Part shown: one piece after another, positions 49,942 through 57,879 of the stretch | How positions within the stretch are numbered: position 1 is the stretch's first letter | How the letters are laid out: each line of letters opens with the position of its first letter | Assembly (NCBI GenBank): GCA_964616985.1 | Contig: CAZTVF010000001.1 | Span: 37,188 to 101,187 of the forward strand | Direction of reading: 5' to 3' | Length of the DNA stretch: 64,000 bases | Origin: CAZTVF01 sp964616985 | GTDB lineage: Bacteria; Planctomycetota; Phycisphaerae; SM23-33 | Translations under genes and position numbers: made by a program | The notes under the pieces: model-generated | Database searches by the model: none | Seen by the model: only the letters and a program-made list of their open reading frames with translations | Told to the model about the DNA's origin: nothing

Positions 49942-52128
49942 TCATATGTGGAACCTCTTCTGGATCGTCTGCAGCAGCGATTGCCATGCCTGGGCCACAA
50001 GGGGCTTGGGCGACATCTCGAACCGCACGACGACCCGCTGGCCGGGGCGAAGGGCGCTGGCGGCGTTGGGCGTCAGCTCGACCTCGAACAGGCGTTCGAC
50101 GGACTGTGTGCCGCTGCGGTCCTCGGTGCTGGTGATGTGCTCGCCGCCGGCGGCGAAACTCATCGCGGGCGAGGGCAGGTCTTCCTTGCCCGCGGGGTGG
50201 ATCTTCTGGATGGTCGCGGTCACGGCCACGCCGGGCGCGCTCTTGCCGCGGACGTCGGCCTGGGGGCGGGCCTCCTGGAACAGCAGGGCGGCGGCGTCCT
50301 GGTCGGCGGTGGCGCGGATGATGAGCTTGTCGAGGCTGGCGACCTGGCCGATGGGGTCGCCGCGGCGGAGGTACATGTTGCGCAGGCGGTGATACTGCGG
50401 GCAGACCCACGTGCCAGCGACGGGGGACAGGACGTTGAGGTCGTCGATCATCTTCTGCACGCGGGCGATCTGCTTTTCGACCGTGGCGATCTGGTCGGCG
50501 ATGATCAGCCCCTCCTGCACTTCCTTGGTCTCGCGGAGGCGTTTCTCGGCCTCGAGGCGGAGCTTGTCGGCCTGCAGTTCCTTGAGCTGGGACTGCAGCT
50601 CGAGGTTCTCGGCCTTGATGACGAAGGGGCCCTGGGGCGTGACGGCCGCCGAGGTGGGAAGGACTTCGAGGATGAAGCCGTCGCCGCCGGCGCGGATGAT
50701 GGCATAGTCGGCGGCCTCGACGACGCCCTCGGCGCGGTAGTGGTCGCTGACGGGCAGCACGCCCAGCCCGCCGACCAGCAGGGCCAGGGCAGCGCCGGTG
50801 GTGAGCAGGGCGCGGCCTCGCTGGCGGGTGAGTTCGGGGCTGGTGAAGAGGTAGCGCAGCAGCTTGCCCAGGGGCACCAGCACCCAGGTGACGATGGCGG
50901 CGATGGCGAGGATGGCGCCCAGGATGAACAGCTGGTCGGACACGAACAGCAGGATGGCGATGGAGACGAACACGCGGTAGATGGTCGAGGCGATGCCGTA
51001 CACGACGAACCAGCCTCGCTCGCCGTGCGTGTGGGCGGGGTCCTGGGCTTGGCGGACGCCCCAGGCGTACTTTTTGACCAAGTAGTAGAGGTACTGCCGC
51101 GACCGCTGCGCGAGGTTGGGGATCTCCAGCAGGTCCGACAGCATGTAGTAGCCGTCGTAGCGGAGCAGCGGGTTGCCGTTGAACAGCACGGTCGACACGC
51201 CCGCGATGAAGATGATGTTGTAGCAGATCGAGTTCAGCGTGCCGGGCGTGGTATTGGCCCAGACGATGGCGGCGACGGCGGCAACGGCGAGTTCGACGAT
51301 CATGCCCGCGGCGCCGACGAGGATCCGCCGCCACTTGCTGCGGAACGACCAGGAGATCGACGCGTCCACGTACGCCATCGGCATGAGCACCATGAACATG
51401 ACGCCCATCTCGTGCACTTCGCCGGTGGAGCCCTCGCGCCGCCCCAGCCGCTTGCACGCGAAGGCGTGGCCGAACTCGTGCAACACCTTCAGCAGGAACA
51501 TCGAGATATACAGCAGCGGCAGCTTGCTGGGGGCCAGGATGCCCTCGACGCCGTTGCCGCCCTTGGCGGCATCGACGAGCTTGTCGAAGTGGCCGCTGAT
51601 GGCGAACAGGCCCGCGCCGATCAACAGGACCCAGGCGACGAAGCTGTACGTCGTGAAGAGGCGGCCGAACAGGCCCACCCAGCGATCGAGGAAGCGGTCG
51701 GGGTCCAGGATCGGGATGCGGAGGAACAGCAGGTTCATCAGGAAGCTTTGCGTCTCGCGGACCTTTCGGCGGCGGAAACGCGTGAAGAGGCTCTCGGCGT
51801 CGGGGGGCATCTCGGCGTGGATGAGGTTGGAGGTGTAGAGCTGGCCCAGCAGGCGGATGGCCTCGCCCTGGGTGGGGGCGTTGTCGCCGAGCTTGTCGTT
51901 GCAGATCTTCCAGATCTCGCCGACGGTGTGCTTGCCGTCCAGCAGGGCGACGAATTCATAGGCGGCGTCGGGCAGCTGGAAGAACTGGTTGTTCGACGGG
52001 TCGTGGATGACGTGATACATCTCGCCGCGGAAATGCTGGCGGTGCATCTGCGTAGTCGCCCTCAGCCGCGGTCGAAGCTCCGACACGCGGTACCAGGATT
52101 CGCTGAATGTGGGGCGGTCTACGGGCAT
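49942..52128 (-). CDS. PqqD-like / M50 peptidase / membrane-fusion triple fusion (YydH-like)
   Basis: A 728-residue three-part protein. Residues about 30-110 resemble the PqqD peptide-binding fold (YHVIHDPSNNQFFQLPDAAY, LLDGKHTVGEIW). Residues about 160-450 are a polytopic site-2-protease domain: VLHEFGHAFACKRLG with the zinc site HEFGH at 217-221, and NGNPLLRYDGYYMLSDLLEI, the second metal motif. Residues about 460-728 are a membrane-fusion part with a coiled-coil (QSQLKELQADKLRLEAEKRL) between lipoyl/barrel segments. Such 'peptide zinc metalloprotease' proteins occur in peptide export and maturation systems. It lies between the GAF-MFP gene and the SecA-like gene on the minus strand. ATG at 52126-52128. 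Confidence 0.87.
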   Translation of the reverse strand: MPVDRPTFSESWYRVSELRPRLRATTQMHRQHFRGEMYHVIHDPSNNQFFQLPDAAYEFVALLDGKHTVGEIWKICNDKLGDNAPTQGEAIRLLGQLYTSNLIHAEMPPDAESLFTRFRRRKVRETQSFLMNLLFLRIPILDPDRFLDRWVGLFGRLFTTYSFVAWVLLIGAGLFAISGHFDKLVDAAKGGNGVEGILAPSKLPLLYISMFLLKVLHEFGHAFACKRLGRREGSTGEVHEMGVMFMVLMPMAYVDASISWSFRSKWRRILVGAAGMIVELAVAAVAAIVWANTTPGTLNSICYNIIFIAGVSTVLFNGNPLLRYDGYYMLSDLLEIPNLAQRSRQYLYYLVKKYAWGVRQAQDPAHTHGERGWFVVYGIASTIYRVFVSIAILLFVSDQLFILGAILAIAAIVTWVLVPLGKLLRYLFTSPELTRQRGRALLTTGAALALLVGGLGVLPVSDHYRAEGVVEAADYAIIRAGGDGFILEVLPTSAAVTPQGPFVIKAENLELQSQLKELQADKLRLEAEKRLRETKEVQEGLIIADQIATVEKQIARVQKMIDDLNVLSPVAGTWVCPQYHRLRNMYLRRGDPIGQVASLDKLIIRATADQDAAALLFQEARPQADVRGKSAPGVAVTATIQKIHPAGKEDLPSPAMSFAAGGEHITSTEDRSGTQSVERLFEVELTPNAASALRPGQRVVVRFEMSPKPLVAQAWQSLLQTIQKRFHI

Positions 52129-52133
52129 AGGTA

Positions 52134-52305
52134 TCTTGTGAACTCGTTAACTGGTTAACTGGTTAATTCGTTAACTCGTGGTCAGTGGCTCGTTGTCAGG
52201 GCTCTGTCGATGGGCGGCGGCCTAGGAAGGCCGCCACCCCTCATGTCGGTTCCGCCTAACCCTGAATTTCCCAGTTAACCAGTTAACGAGTTAACCAGTC
52301 AACTC
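52134..52305. repeat. Composite element with inverted 8-bp arms and family F core
   Basis: Left array GTTAACTG, GTTAACTG, GTTAATTC, GTTAACTC (52145-52178); right array CAGTTAAC, CAGTTAAC, GAGTTAAC, CAGTCAAC (52271-52302) in reverse orientation. In the centre is GGCGGCCTAGGAAGGCCGCC (52213-52232). It fills the gap between the two membrane-fusion genes. Confidence 0.88.
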
Positions 52306-52365
52306 TGCCGCGGCGGGCGGGGATCTGCGCAATTGGCCGCCGTGCGGGCGCGGCGTGCCCTCGGA

Positions 52366-54243
52366 CTACAACCACAGCTTCATACGCACCCAGTTGACCA
52401 TCGTGCGGGTCCAGACGCTGAGGTAGCTGCGGCGGTCGACGTTGACCTTGGCCACGCCTTCCATGCCCGGGCGCATCCACGGGTGGACGGCGTCGAGGCG
52501 GACGCGCAGGCGGAACACGTTCTGCTGCTTCACCAGTTCGGCGATGGGCGTGACGCGGGTCACCGTGAAGCCGACCTTCTGGTCGGGCTCGCCCGCGGCG
52601 GCCAGTTCGCCCCGCAGGCCCTGGCGGACCTCGAAAATCTGGTCTTCGGGGACGTACACGTCGGCCTCCAGCTCCGACAGCGGGGCCACCTCGAACAGCA
52701 CGTCGCCGGTCTTCACCGGGGCGTTGAGCTTGCGCTTCAGTTCGCCCGTGAGCACCTTGCCGCCGATGGGCGAGACCAGGATCGCCTGCCCCAGGCGGTG
52801 CTGCAGCAGGGCGAGCTTGGCCCCGATCTTGTCGGCGTTGGCCGCGGCCATCTGCTCCTCAGCCCACTTGTCCTGGCTGTGCGCCAGCGACGCCTGCTTC
52901 ACGTACGACGCCTGCTCTAGGCGGGCCGAGGCGGCCTGCAGTTCCAGGTCGCTGGTGTCCAGCGCCGCCAGCACCGAGTTGGGCTCGACGACCGTGTCGG
53001 GCTCGGCAACGACCTTGACGATGAAGCCGTCGAACGGCGCGGTCACCACCTGCCGCTGCACGGCCTCCAGCGTGAAGGTGCCTTCGGCGTGGTAGTCGGT
53101 CTGGGCCAGCGAGATGAACAGGCCGCCGGCAATGACGGCGATGGCCAGCAGCTTGATCCACGTGTGCTTGGGCCCCAGGGCCATCGCCAGCACCTTGCGC
53201 GAGCGGGCGGCGGCGCGGGCGCCGACCCAGCGGTCGTGCTCCTGCAGGTACACCAGGCGCGGGGCGCACAGCTCGCACGCCAGGCGGAGGGCCTCGGCCT
53301 CTTCCACCGTCATCGGGCGGTCGAGGGGGCGTTCAGCCGTCAGCACGGCCACCGGCTTGCCGTCGCGACGCAGCGGGAAACTCACGATGTACGACGGGCC
53401 GTGGCGGCGCGAGAGCTCGCCGGCCGAGCGAGCCAGGAACGTTGCCTGCGCGTCGGGGGGGTGTACGATCTCCAGGTCCTGGTCGAGGCACTCTTCCATG
53501 GTGGCCTCGGTGTCCTGGATGAGCTTCATCTTGCGGTTGAACTTCTCGGTGTGGCTGGTGGCGCGGAGCTTGACGTAGCGGCCCTTGAGGAAGCCCAGGC
53601 TCACGCGGTCGCACTGCCAGCGGGCGGCGACCTCGTTGCACATGGCCATGGCCGAGGCGACGAAGCGGTCGGGGCGGTTGACGGCGGTGAGGGTTTCCAT
53701 CGCGGTCTGGAGGCGTTTGAAGTCGGCCTGGCGGTGCTGCAGGGCCAGGCGCATCTCGTAGAGGTTCAGGAGGCTGGCGGTCATCTCCAGGCGTTCGCGG
53801 CTGGATGCCAGCGTGCGGGCATCGGCGGCGGCGACGCAGAAGCAGGCCACGCCGCGCACGCCCGCAGGGCCCTTGATGGGGATGGCCAGCAGATTGCGCG
53901 AGGCATCCTGGCCGTAGAGCTCGTTGGGGTCGCGCAGGGGGCGGACGAGGATGGTGCCGGCTGCGGCGGCCTCGGGCACGGCCTGCACCGACGCGTTGAG
54001 CCAGTCGGGCACGGGGGCATCGGGCGCCGCCGGCGGCCAGACCGCAAGCACCTCCACGCCCTGCTCGCCGCCGGGGCGAAGGAATGCGCCGCCGGTCGCC
54101 CAGGCGAGGCGGCACTGCACGGCCAGCAGGTTCACCAGGAACTGCTGCGGCGGCCCCTCGAACTGCGCGAGGCGATCGAACAGGTCGGCCAGGGAGAACG
54201 GCTGGTTTCCCTGCGACGGCTGTGGTTGCGAAACTTGCGTCAT
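52366..54243 (-). CDS. Tandem-GAF membrane-fusion (HlyD-like) protein
   Basis: A 625-residue protein of unusual layout. The cytoplasmic N-terminal 360 residues hold two GAF-like domains (about 60-190 with LLAIPIKGPAGVRGVACFCV, and about 215-360 with CDRVSLGFLKGRYVKLRATS and YIVSFPLRRDGKPVAVLTAE). One membrane helix follows (about 385-403, LLAIAVIAGGLFISLAQ), then a HlyD-type periplasmic part: VVTAPFDGFIVKVVAEPDTV, a helical hairpin, ILVSPIGGKVLTGELKRK and the barrel with VYVPEDQIFEVRQGLRGELA. So a sensor region is joined directly to an exporter adaptor. The ATG at 54241-54243 starts MTQVSQPQ. Member of the minus-strand export cluster. Confidence 0.85.
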   Translation of the reverse strand: MTQVSQPQPSQGNQPFSLADLFDRLAQFEGPPQQFLVNLLAVQCRLAWATGGAFLRPGGEQGVEVLAVWPPAAPDAPVPDWLNASVQAVPEAAAAGTILVRPLRDPNELYGQDASRNLLAIPIKGPAGVRGVACFCVAAADARTLASSRERLEMTASLLNLYEMRLALQHRQADFKRLQTAMETLTAVNRPDRFVASAMAMCNEVAARWQCDRVSLGFLKGRYVKLRATSHTEKFNRKMKLIQDTEATMEECLDQDLEIVHPPDAQATFLARSAGELSRRHGPSYIVSFPLRRDGKPVAVLTAERPLDRPMTVEEAEALRLACELCAPRLVYLQEHDRWVGARAAARSRKVLAMALGPKHTWIKLLAIAVIAGGLFISLAQTDYHAEGTFTLEAVQRQVVTAPFDGFIVKVVAEPDTVVEPNSVLAALDTSDLELQAASARLEQASYVKQASLAHSQDKWAEEQMAAANADKIGAKLALLQHRLGQAILVSPIGGKVLTGELKRKLNAPVKTGDVLFEVAPLSELEADVYVPEDQIFEVRQGLRGELAAAGEPDQKVGFTVTRVTPIAELVKQQNVFRLRVRLDAVHPWMRPGMEGVAKVNVDRRSYLSVWTRTMVNWVRMKLWL

Positions 54244-54284
54244 GCAATCCTCAAGGCTCGGCGGACGTAATGCGGACGCTACCG

Positions 54285-54437
54285 CCCGCGCAATTCGTGC
54301 GGGCGGCGTTCTGCCAAAAAGCGAGCACAGCAATCCCCCGCCACGATCCCGCGGCGGGGGACGCCTGTCTCAATGACTACCGTTTACCAGTTACCGGTTA
54401 CCGGTTACTGATTACCTTTTACTGGTTACCGTTTACT
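54285..54437. repeat. Palindromes and 7-bp tandem array
   Basis: Two GC-rich palindromes (CCGCCCGCGCAATTCGTGCG at 54287-54306 and CCCCCGCCAC/GGCGGGGG at 54333-54360) and a tandem array of GTTACCG, GTTACCG, GTTACTG, ATTACCT, TTTACTG, GTTACCG (54381-54436). It lies between the GAF-MFP and DUF3467 genes. Confidence 0.8.
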
Positions 54438-54439
54438 CT

Positions 54440-54796
54440 TCAATTCGGGGTCTTGCGACGCTTGTTGACGTCGAGTTCCAGCACGCCGAACTGGTCTTCG
54501 TACTGGCGGATCATCTGGCTGAGCATGATGGCGAACCGCTTGGCCGAGTGATAGTTCATCACGATGCGGTCGGTGACCTTGAAGATGATCTCGGGCTGGT
54601 CCTGCGGGGCGGCGGGGTTGACCGCGTTGACCCCGAAGTCCAGCATGACTTCCTCGGCCGTGGCGTTGGTGCGGACGGCGTTGGCGTAGGCCGAACGCAT
54701 GTCGCGCTCGTCGACGCGGAGGCGGACCTGGCGCTGCCCGGTCTGCTCCTTGGCCTGGTCTTCGACGTGTTTCTGCGGGTTGACGGCCTCAGCCAT
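54440..54796 (-). CDS. DUF3467 family protein
   Basis: A 118-residue cytoplasmic protein of DUF3467 (PF11950). The core pattern is VDERDMRSAYANAVRTNATA, EEVMLDFGVNAVNP, KVTDRIVMNYHSAKRFAIML and SQMIRQYEDQFG. Family members are common beside secretion or envelope genes in planctomycetes and related bacteria; their function is unknown. It is three bases downstream of the periplasmic membrane-fusion gene, so they share a transcript, and it is probably a small partner of the export cluster. Confidence 0.87.
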   Translation of the reverse strand: MAEAVNPQKHVEDQAKEQTGQRQVRLRVDERDMRSAYANAVRTNATAEEVMLDFGVNAVNPAAPQDQPEIIFKVTDRIVMNYHSAKRFAIMLSQMIRQYEDQFGVLELDVNKRRKTPN

Positions 54797-54799
54797 GAT

Positions 54800-55669
54800 C
54801 TACTCCTTCGGTTGTACGACGATGTTGGGCGAAGCGCTCGGTGCGCTCGCGGGTTGAGTGGCAGGGCGGAAAGTCACCTTCACGTGCTCCCCCGCCGGAC
54901 GATCTTTGGGATTGCATACCTCGACGCGGACCATCAGCGTCTCGCTGGCCGAATCGGCCACCGCGCCCACGTGCACCAGCCTGCCGCAGGGGCTGGCCTC
55001 GGCGGGGGCGTTCTGGACGGCGATGAACTCGACGTCGGCCGCCTGCCCGACCTTGAGCCCGCGGGCGACGGCCAGCGGCACGGGCGCCTCCACGTGCACC
55101 AGGTCGGTGTTCACCACGCGGATGACGGGGGCCAGGGCGTTAACCGATTCGCCCACCTTGCCGGTGATCTTCTCGATCTTGCCGTCGAAGGGGCTGCGGA
55201 GCTTCATCCGCTCCATCTGGGCCACGGCTTCCTTGTATTTCTGGATATCCTGCTCGTGCTCGAACTTCGCCAGCTGCACCGACAACTCGCCGATCTTCAC
55301 GTCCAGCTCGGAGTGCTCGACTTCCTGCGAGGTGGCCGACTTGCGGTCGAAGGCTTCCTTGATCTTGCGGTAGTCCAACTGCTTCTGGGCCAGCTGCTCC
55401 TGGGCGGCCTTGAACTTCGTCTGGTCCTCGGAGGCGAACTTGAGGCGGAGCATCTCGATCTGCTCGGCCGCACACTCGAGCTCCACCAGCACGTCGCCGG
55501 CCTTGACGGCCTGGCCTTCCTTAACGTGGATCGCGTTGACCTGCCCGGGGCGGACGAACGAGAGGGTGACATCCTGGCTGGGCTTGGTGACGGCGTTGAC
55601 GGCGGCCCATGCCGCAGGCGCCGCCGCCAGCAGAAGAATGGTCATGAATGAATACTTACGCATAGTCAT
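54800..55669 (-). CDS. Periplasmic membrane-fusion (HlyD-like) protein
   Basis: A 289-residue exported adaptor. Signal peptide MTMRKYSFMTILLLAAAPAA WAA is followed directly by the lipoyl half-motif VRPGQVNAIHVKEGQAVKAG, a long coiled-coil hairpin (about residues 75-150), the second lipoyl half LRSPFDGKIEKITGKVGESV and a barrel domain. There is no membrane anchor apart from the signal peptide. It ends in a TQPA-type tail (RPATQPASAPSASPN). First gene of the minus-strand export cluster; no ABC or RND pump is next to it. The start could also be the ATG two codons later. Confidence 0.85.
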   Translation of the reverse strand: MTMRKYSFMTILLLAAAPAAWAAVNAVTKPSQDVTLSFVRPGQVNAIHVKEGQAVKAGDVLVELECAAEQIEMLRLKFASEDQTKFKAAQEQLAQKQLDYRKIKEAFDRKSATSQEVEHSELDVKIGELSVQLAKFEHEQDIQKYKEAVAQMERMKLRSPFDGKIEKITGKVGESVNALAPVIRVVNTDLVHVEAPVPLAVARGLKVGQAADVEFIAVQNAPAEASPCGRLVHVGAVADSASETLMVRVEVCNPKDRPAGEHVKVTFRPATQPASAPSASPNIVVQPKE

Positions 55670-55798
55670 GGTCCCGGGCCCCAAGGCCCCGTGTCCCAGG
55701 TTCGTCGCGATCGCGCGCCATGCCGAAGGGTGAAATAGTGACACGTGAAGATACCCGTGCCGGCCGCAGGCTGGCAAGGCACAAGTGCCCAATCGTCA

Positions 55799-56938
55799 TC
55801 ATAAAAGTCCCGCTCCCGGGAGCAATTGCTCCGTCAGGCCCTTGCGCCAGCCCGTCATCATTCGCAGCGTTTCCAGCGGCCTGCCCTTGCGAATCGCGTG
55901 CACTAGCTCTGTATACGTTCGTCGGCTGGCGAAAAGTTCAGGACTTATCTGCATAGTTTGGCACATGGCCGTGCCCGCGACGATCAGGTTGTCGACCGTC
56001 TGGCGGTGCGAGGCCAGCTCCATTTCCCGGGGCGCCGCCGCGGGCCACTGCGAGGGGTCGGCCCGGCGGCCTCGCTCGATGGCGTCCAGCACGCGCTGGC
56101 CTTGCTCGCGCGCCAGGGGGCGCGGAAAGCCCCGCGCCGCGGCCAGTTCAGCCACCGTCGTCGGCATGGTGGCCGACAGCGTGATCAGCACGTCGTCGCG
56201 AAGGAAAGTCCTCGTCGGCACGTCGGCCTCGGCGGCGGCAGACTCGCGCCAGGCAGCCAGTTCTCGCAGCACCGCCAGCTTGTTGGCGCCCAGGCGTTCG
56301 CGCCCGCGCACGCGCATCCACGATTGGTGCGGCGGCGGGCAGAACTCCATCGCCAGCGCCGCGGCCATCTCTTCGCGCAACCACTCCTGGCGACCCAGCG
56401 AGTGCAGGCGGGCCGACAGGTCCTTGTGAATCGCCGCCAGGTACGTCACGTCCACCGCGGCGTACTCCAGCTGGTCCTTGCTCAACGGGCGGCGCGACCA
56501 GTCGCTGAAGCTGTGGCCCTGCGGCACGTCCAGGCCGAGCATCTCCTGCACCAGCCGGCCGTAAGACATCTGGTAGGGCAGCCCCACCAGCCCGGCCGCC
56601 AGCTGCACGTCAAACAGGTTGGCCGGAGTGCACCGGCCATGAATATGGCACATCTCGAGGTCCTGCTCGCCGGAATGGACGACCTTCACCAGCGACTCAT
56701 CTCGCAGCAGGGCCCAGAACTCGTCGAGGTTCACGGCGAAGGGATCGATCAGGGCGACAAAGCTCGACGTCGCCGCCTGCACCAGGCACAGACGCGGCAA
56801 ATAGCTTTGCTCGCGGATAAACTCCGTGTCAAAGCCGAACACGCCCTCGCGGCGGAGTTCGTGGCAAGCACGTGTCATCGCCTCGGGCGTGTCCACGACC
56901 AGCGACGCTGGATCGATCTCATTCAGTGACAAATACAT
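55799..56938 (-). CDS. rnd: Ribonuclease D
   Basis: A 379-residue DEDD-family 3'-5' exoribonuclease. Exo I is VFGFDTEFIREQSYLPRLCL (Asp and Glu near residue 36), Exo II is VVHSGEQDLEMC, and Exo III is YAAVDVTYLAAI with the Tyr-x-x-x-Asp signature. Two HRDC-type helical regions follow (LGANKLAVLRELAAWRESAA, ARGFPRPLAREQGQRVLDAI). It trims the 3' ends of tRNA precursors and other RNAs. Length agrees with E. coli RNase D (375). No operon partner is evident. Confidence 0.94.
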   Translation of the reverse strand: MYLSLNEIDPASLVVDTPEAMTRACHELRREGVFGFDTEFIREQSYLPRLCLVQAATSSFVALIDPFAVNLDEFWALLRDESLVKVVHSGEQDLEMCHIHGRCTPANLFDVQLAAGLVGLPYQMSYGRLVQEMLGLDVPQGHSFSDWSRRPLSKDQLEYAAVDVTYLAAIHKDLSARLHSLGRQEWLREEMAAALAMEFCPPPHQSWMRVRGRERLGANKLAVLRELAAWRESAAAEADVPTRTFLRDDVLITLSATMPTTVAELAAARGFPRPLAREQGQRVLDAIERGRRADPSQWPAAAPREMELASHRQTVDNLIVAGTAMCQTMQISPELFASRRTYTELVHAIRKGRPLETLRMMTGWRKGLTEQLLPGAGLL

Positions 56939-57039
56939 CCTGTATATATTTCGAATCTACCGGCCTTTAGGTTGAGGAAATCTTCAGGTTGTCCGCGATT
57001 CATGGCGTGACGGGCGCTGTGGCACGGCGCAGCTTGCCT

Positions 57040-57120
57040 GGTAGGGTGCGTGGCTTGCCACGCACCAAAACCGTGGGTAGGGGCGCGATGGTGCGTGGCA
57101 AGCCACGCACCCTACCAATG
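57040..57120. repeat. Palindromic element, GTAGGGTGCGTGG family
   Basis: GGTAGGGTGCGTGGCTTGCC followed by ACGCACC (57041-57067), and in reverse GGTGCGTGGCAAGCCACGCA then CCCTACC (57090-57116). The two copies are inverted, and each is itself palindromic. Confidence 0.82.
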
Positions 57121-57170
57121 CGGCTCTTCGCCACCCCGCCACCGCCATTGCTGTGAAACGGATAACGTAT

Positions 57171-57190
57171 GAATGACATTCAGTAGAATG
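57171..57190. promoter_or_regulatory. Candidate TetR operator
   Basis: GAATG-A-CATTC-AGTA-GAATG: three half-sites forming two overlapping perfect palindromes, ending ten bases before the -35 box of the efflux operon. Confidence 0.55.
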
Positions 57191-57200
57191 AATTAGCTTC

Positions 57201-57228
57201 TTGCCAATGAACGAACTTCCGATACAAT
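57201..57228 (+). promoter_or_regulatory. Promoter of the efflux operon
   Basis: TTGCCA (57201-57206), 16-base spacer, TACAAT (57223-57228), 24 bases before the TetR start codon. Confidence 0.62.
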
Positions 57229-57252
57229 ACTATCGAACCCAAGAGGTCAACG

Positions 57253-57879
57253 ATGGAGATGCCAGACAATACATTACGCGGGCGGATGCACGCCGCGGCG
57301 GCAGAGGCGATGCTCGACTCGGCCGAGCGGGCGATGATCAACCACGGGTACCAGAAGGCGACGATGCAGCAGATCGCGGCCGAGGCCGGCTGCGCCCCGG
57401 GCACCTTCTACCTCTATTTCAAGAACAAGCAGGAGCTCTTCGAGGCCATCGTCGCCCGGCACATGGGCATGATCCTCCAGAACGTCCGGGCCTCGCTGGT
57501 CGACGTGGCCTGCCCCCTGGAGCGGCTGCGACGGATGCTCCTGGAGATGGTCCGCTACAGCGCCCAGAACGTCGCGTTCTTCCAGATCATGCTCTCGGCC
57601 ATGCCGATGCGGGTGCTGGCCATGCAGGACCAGCTGCGGCGGATCGGCACCGAGAAGCACGAGCAGCTGCACAAGATGATGGGCGAGCTTCTCCAGGCCG
57701 CCCAGGACCAGGGCCTTATCCGCGGCGACCTCTCGGCGACCACGCTGCACGAGTTCGTCTTGTTCGTCTCGTTCAACTTCAACGAGCAGTTTGCCAATTC
57801 GCCCGCGACGTTGCCGGTGGAGGAGCGGATGTCGATCCTGTGGAAGCTTCTGACGGGCGGGCTGGGGGTGAAACCATGA
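57253..57879 (+). CDS. TetR/AcrR-family transcriptional regulator
   Basis: A 208-residue repressor. The N-terminal helix-turn-helix is AMINHGYQKATMQQIAAEAG and CAPGTFYLYFKNKQELFEAI (residues 30-70), which is the family signature. The C-terminal 130 residues form the variable helical ligand domain. It is the first gene of the operon, overlapping the outer-membrane factor gene by ATGA, and most likely represses this operon until a toxic compound binds. Ribosome site AGAGGTCAACG precedes the ATG. Palindromic half-sites stand just before its promoter. Confidence 0.92.
   Translation: MEMPDNTLRGRMHAAAAEAMLDSAERAMINHGYQKATMQQIAAEAGCAPGTFYLYFKNKQELFEAIVARHMGMILQNVRASLVDVACPLERLRRMLLEMVRYSAQNVAFFQIMLSAMPMRVLAMQDQLRRIGTEKHEQLHKMMGELLQAAQDQGLIRGDLSATTLHEFVLFVSFNFNEQFANSPATLPVEERMSILWKLLTGGLGVKP

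Noticed and set aside
52134..52305. Possible CRISPR array
   Set aside because: The repeats are 7-8 bases with no spacers and the two arrays are inverted to each other; no cas genes nearby.
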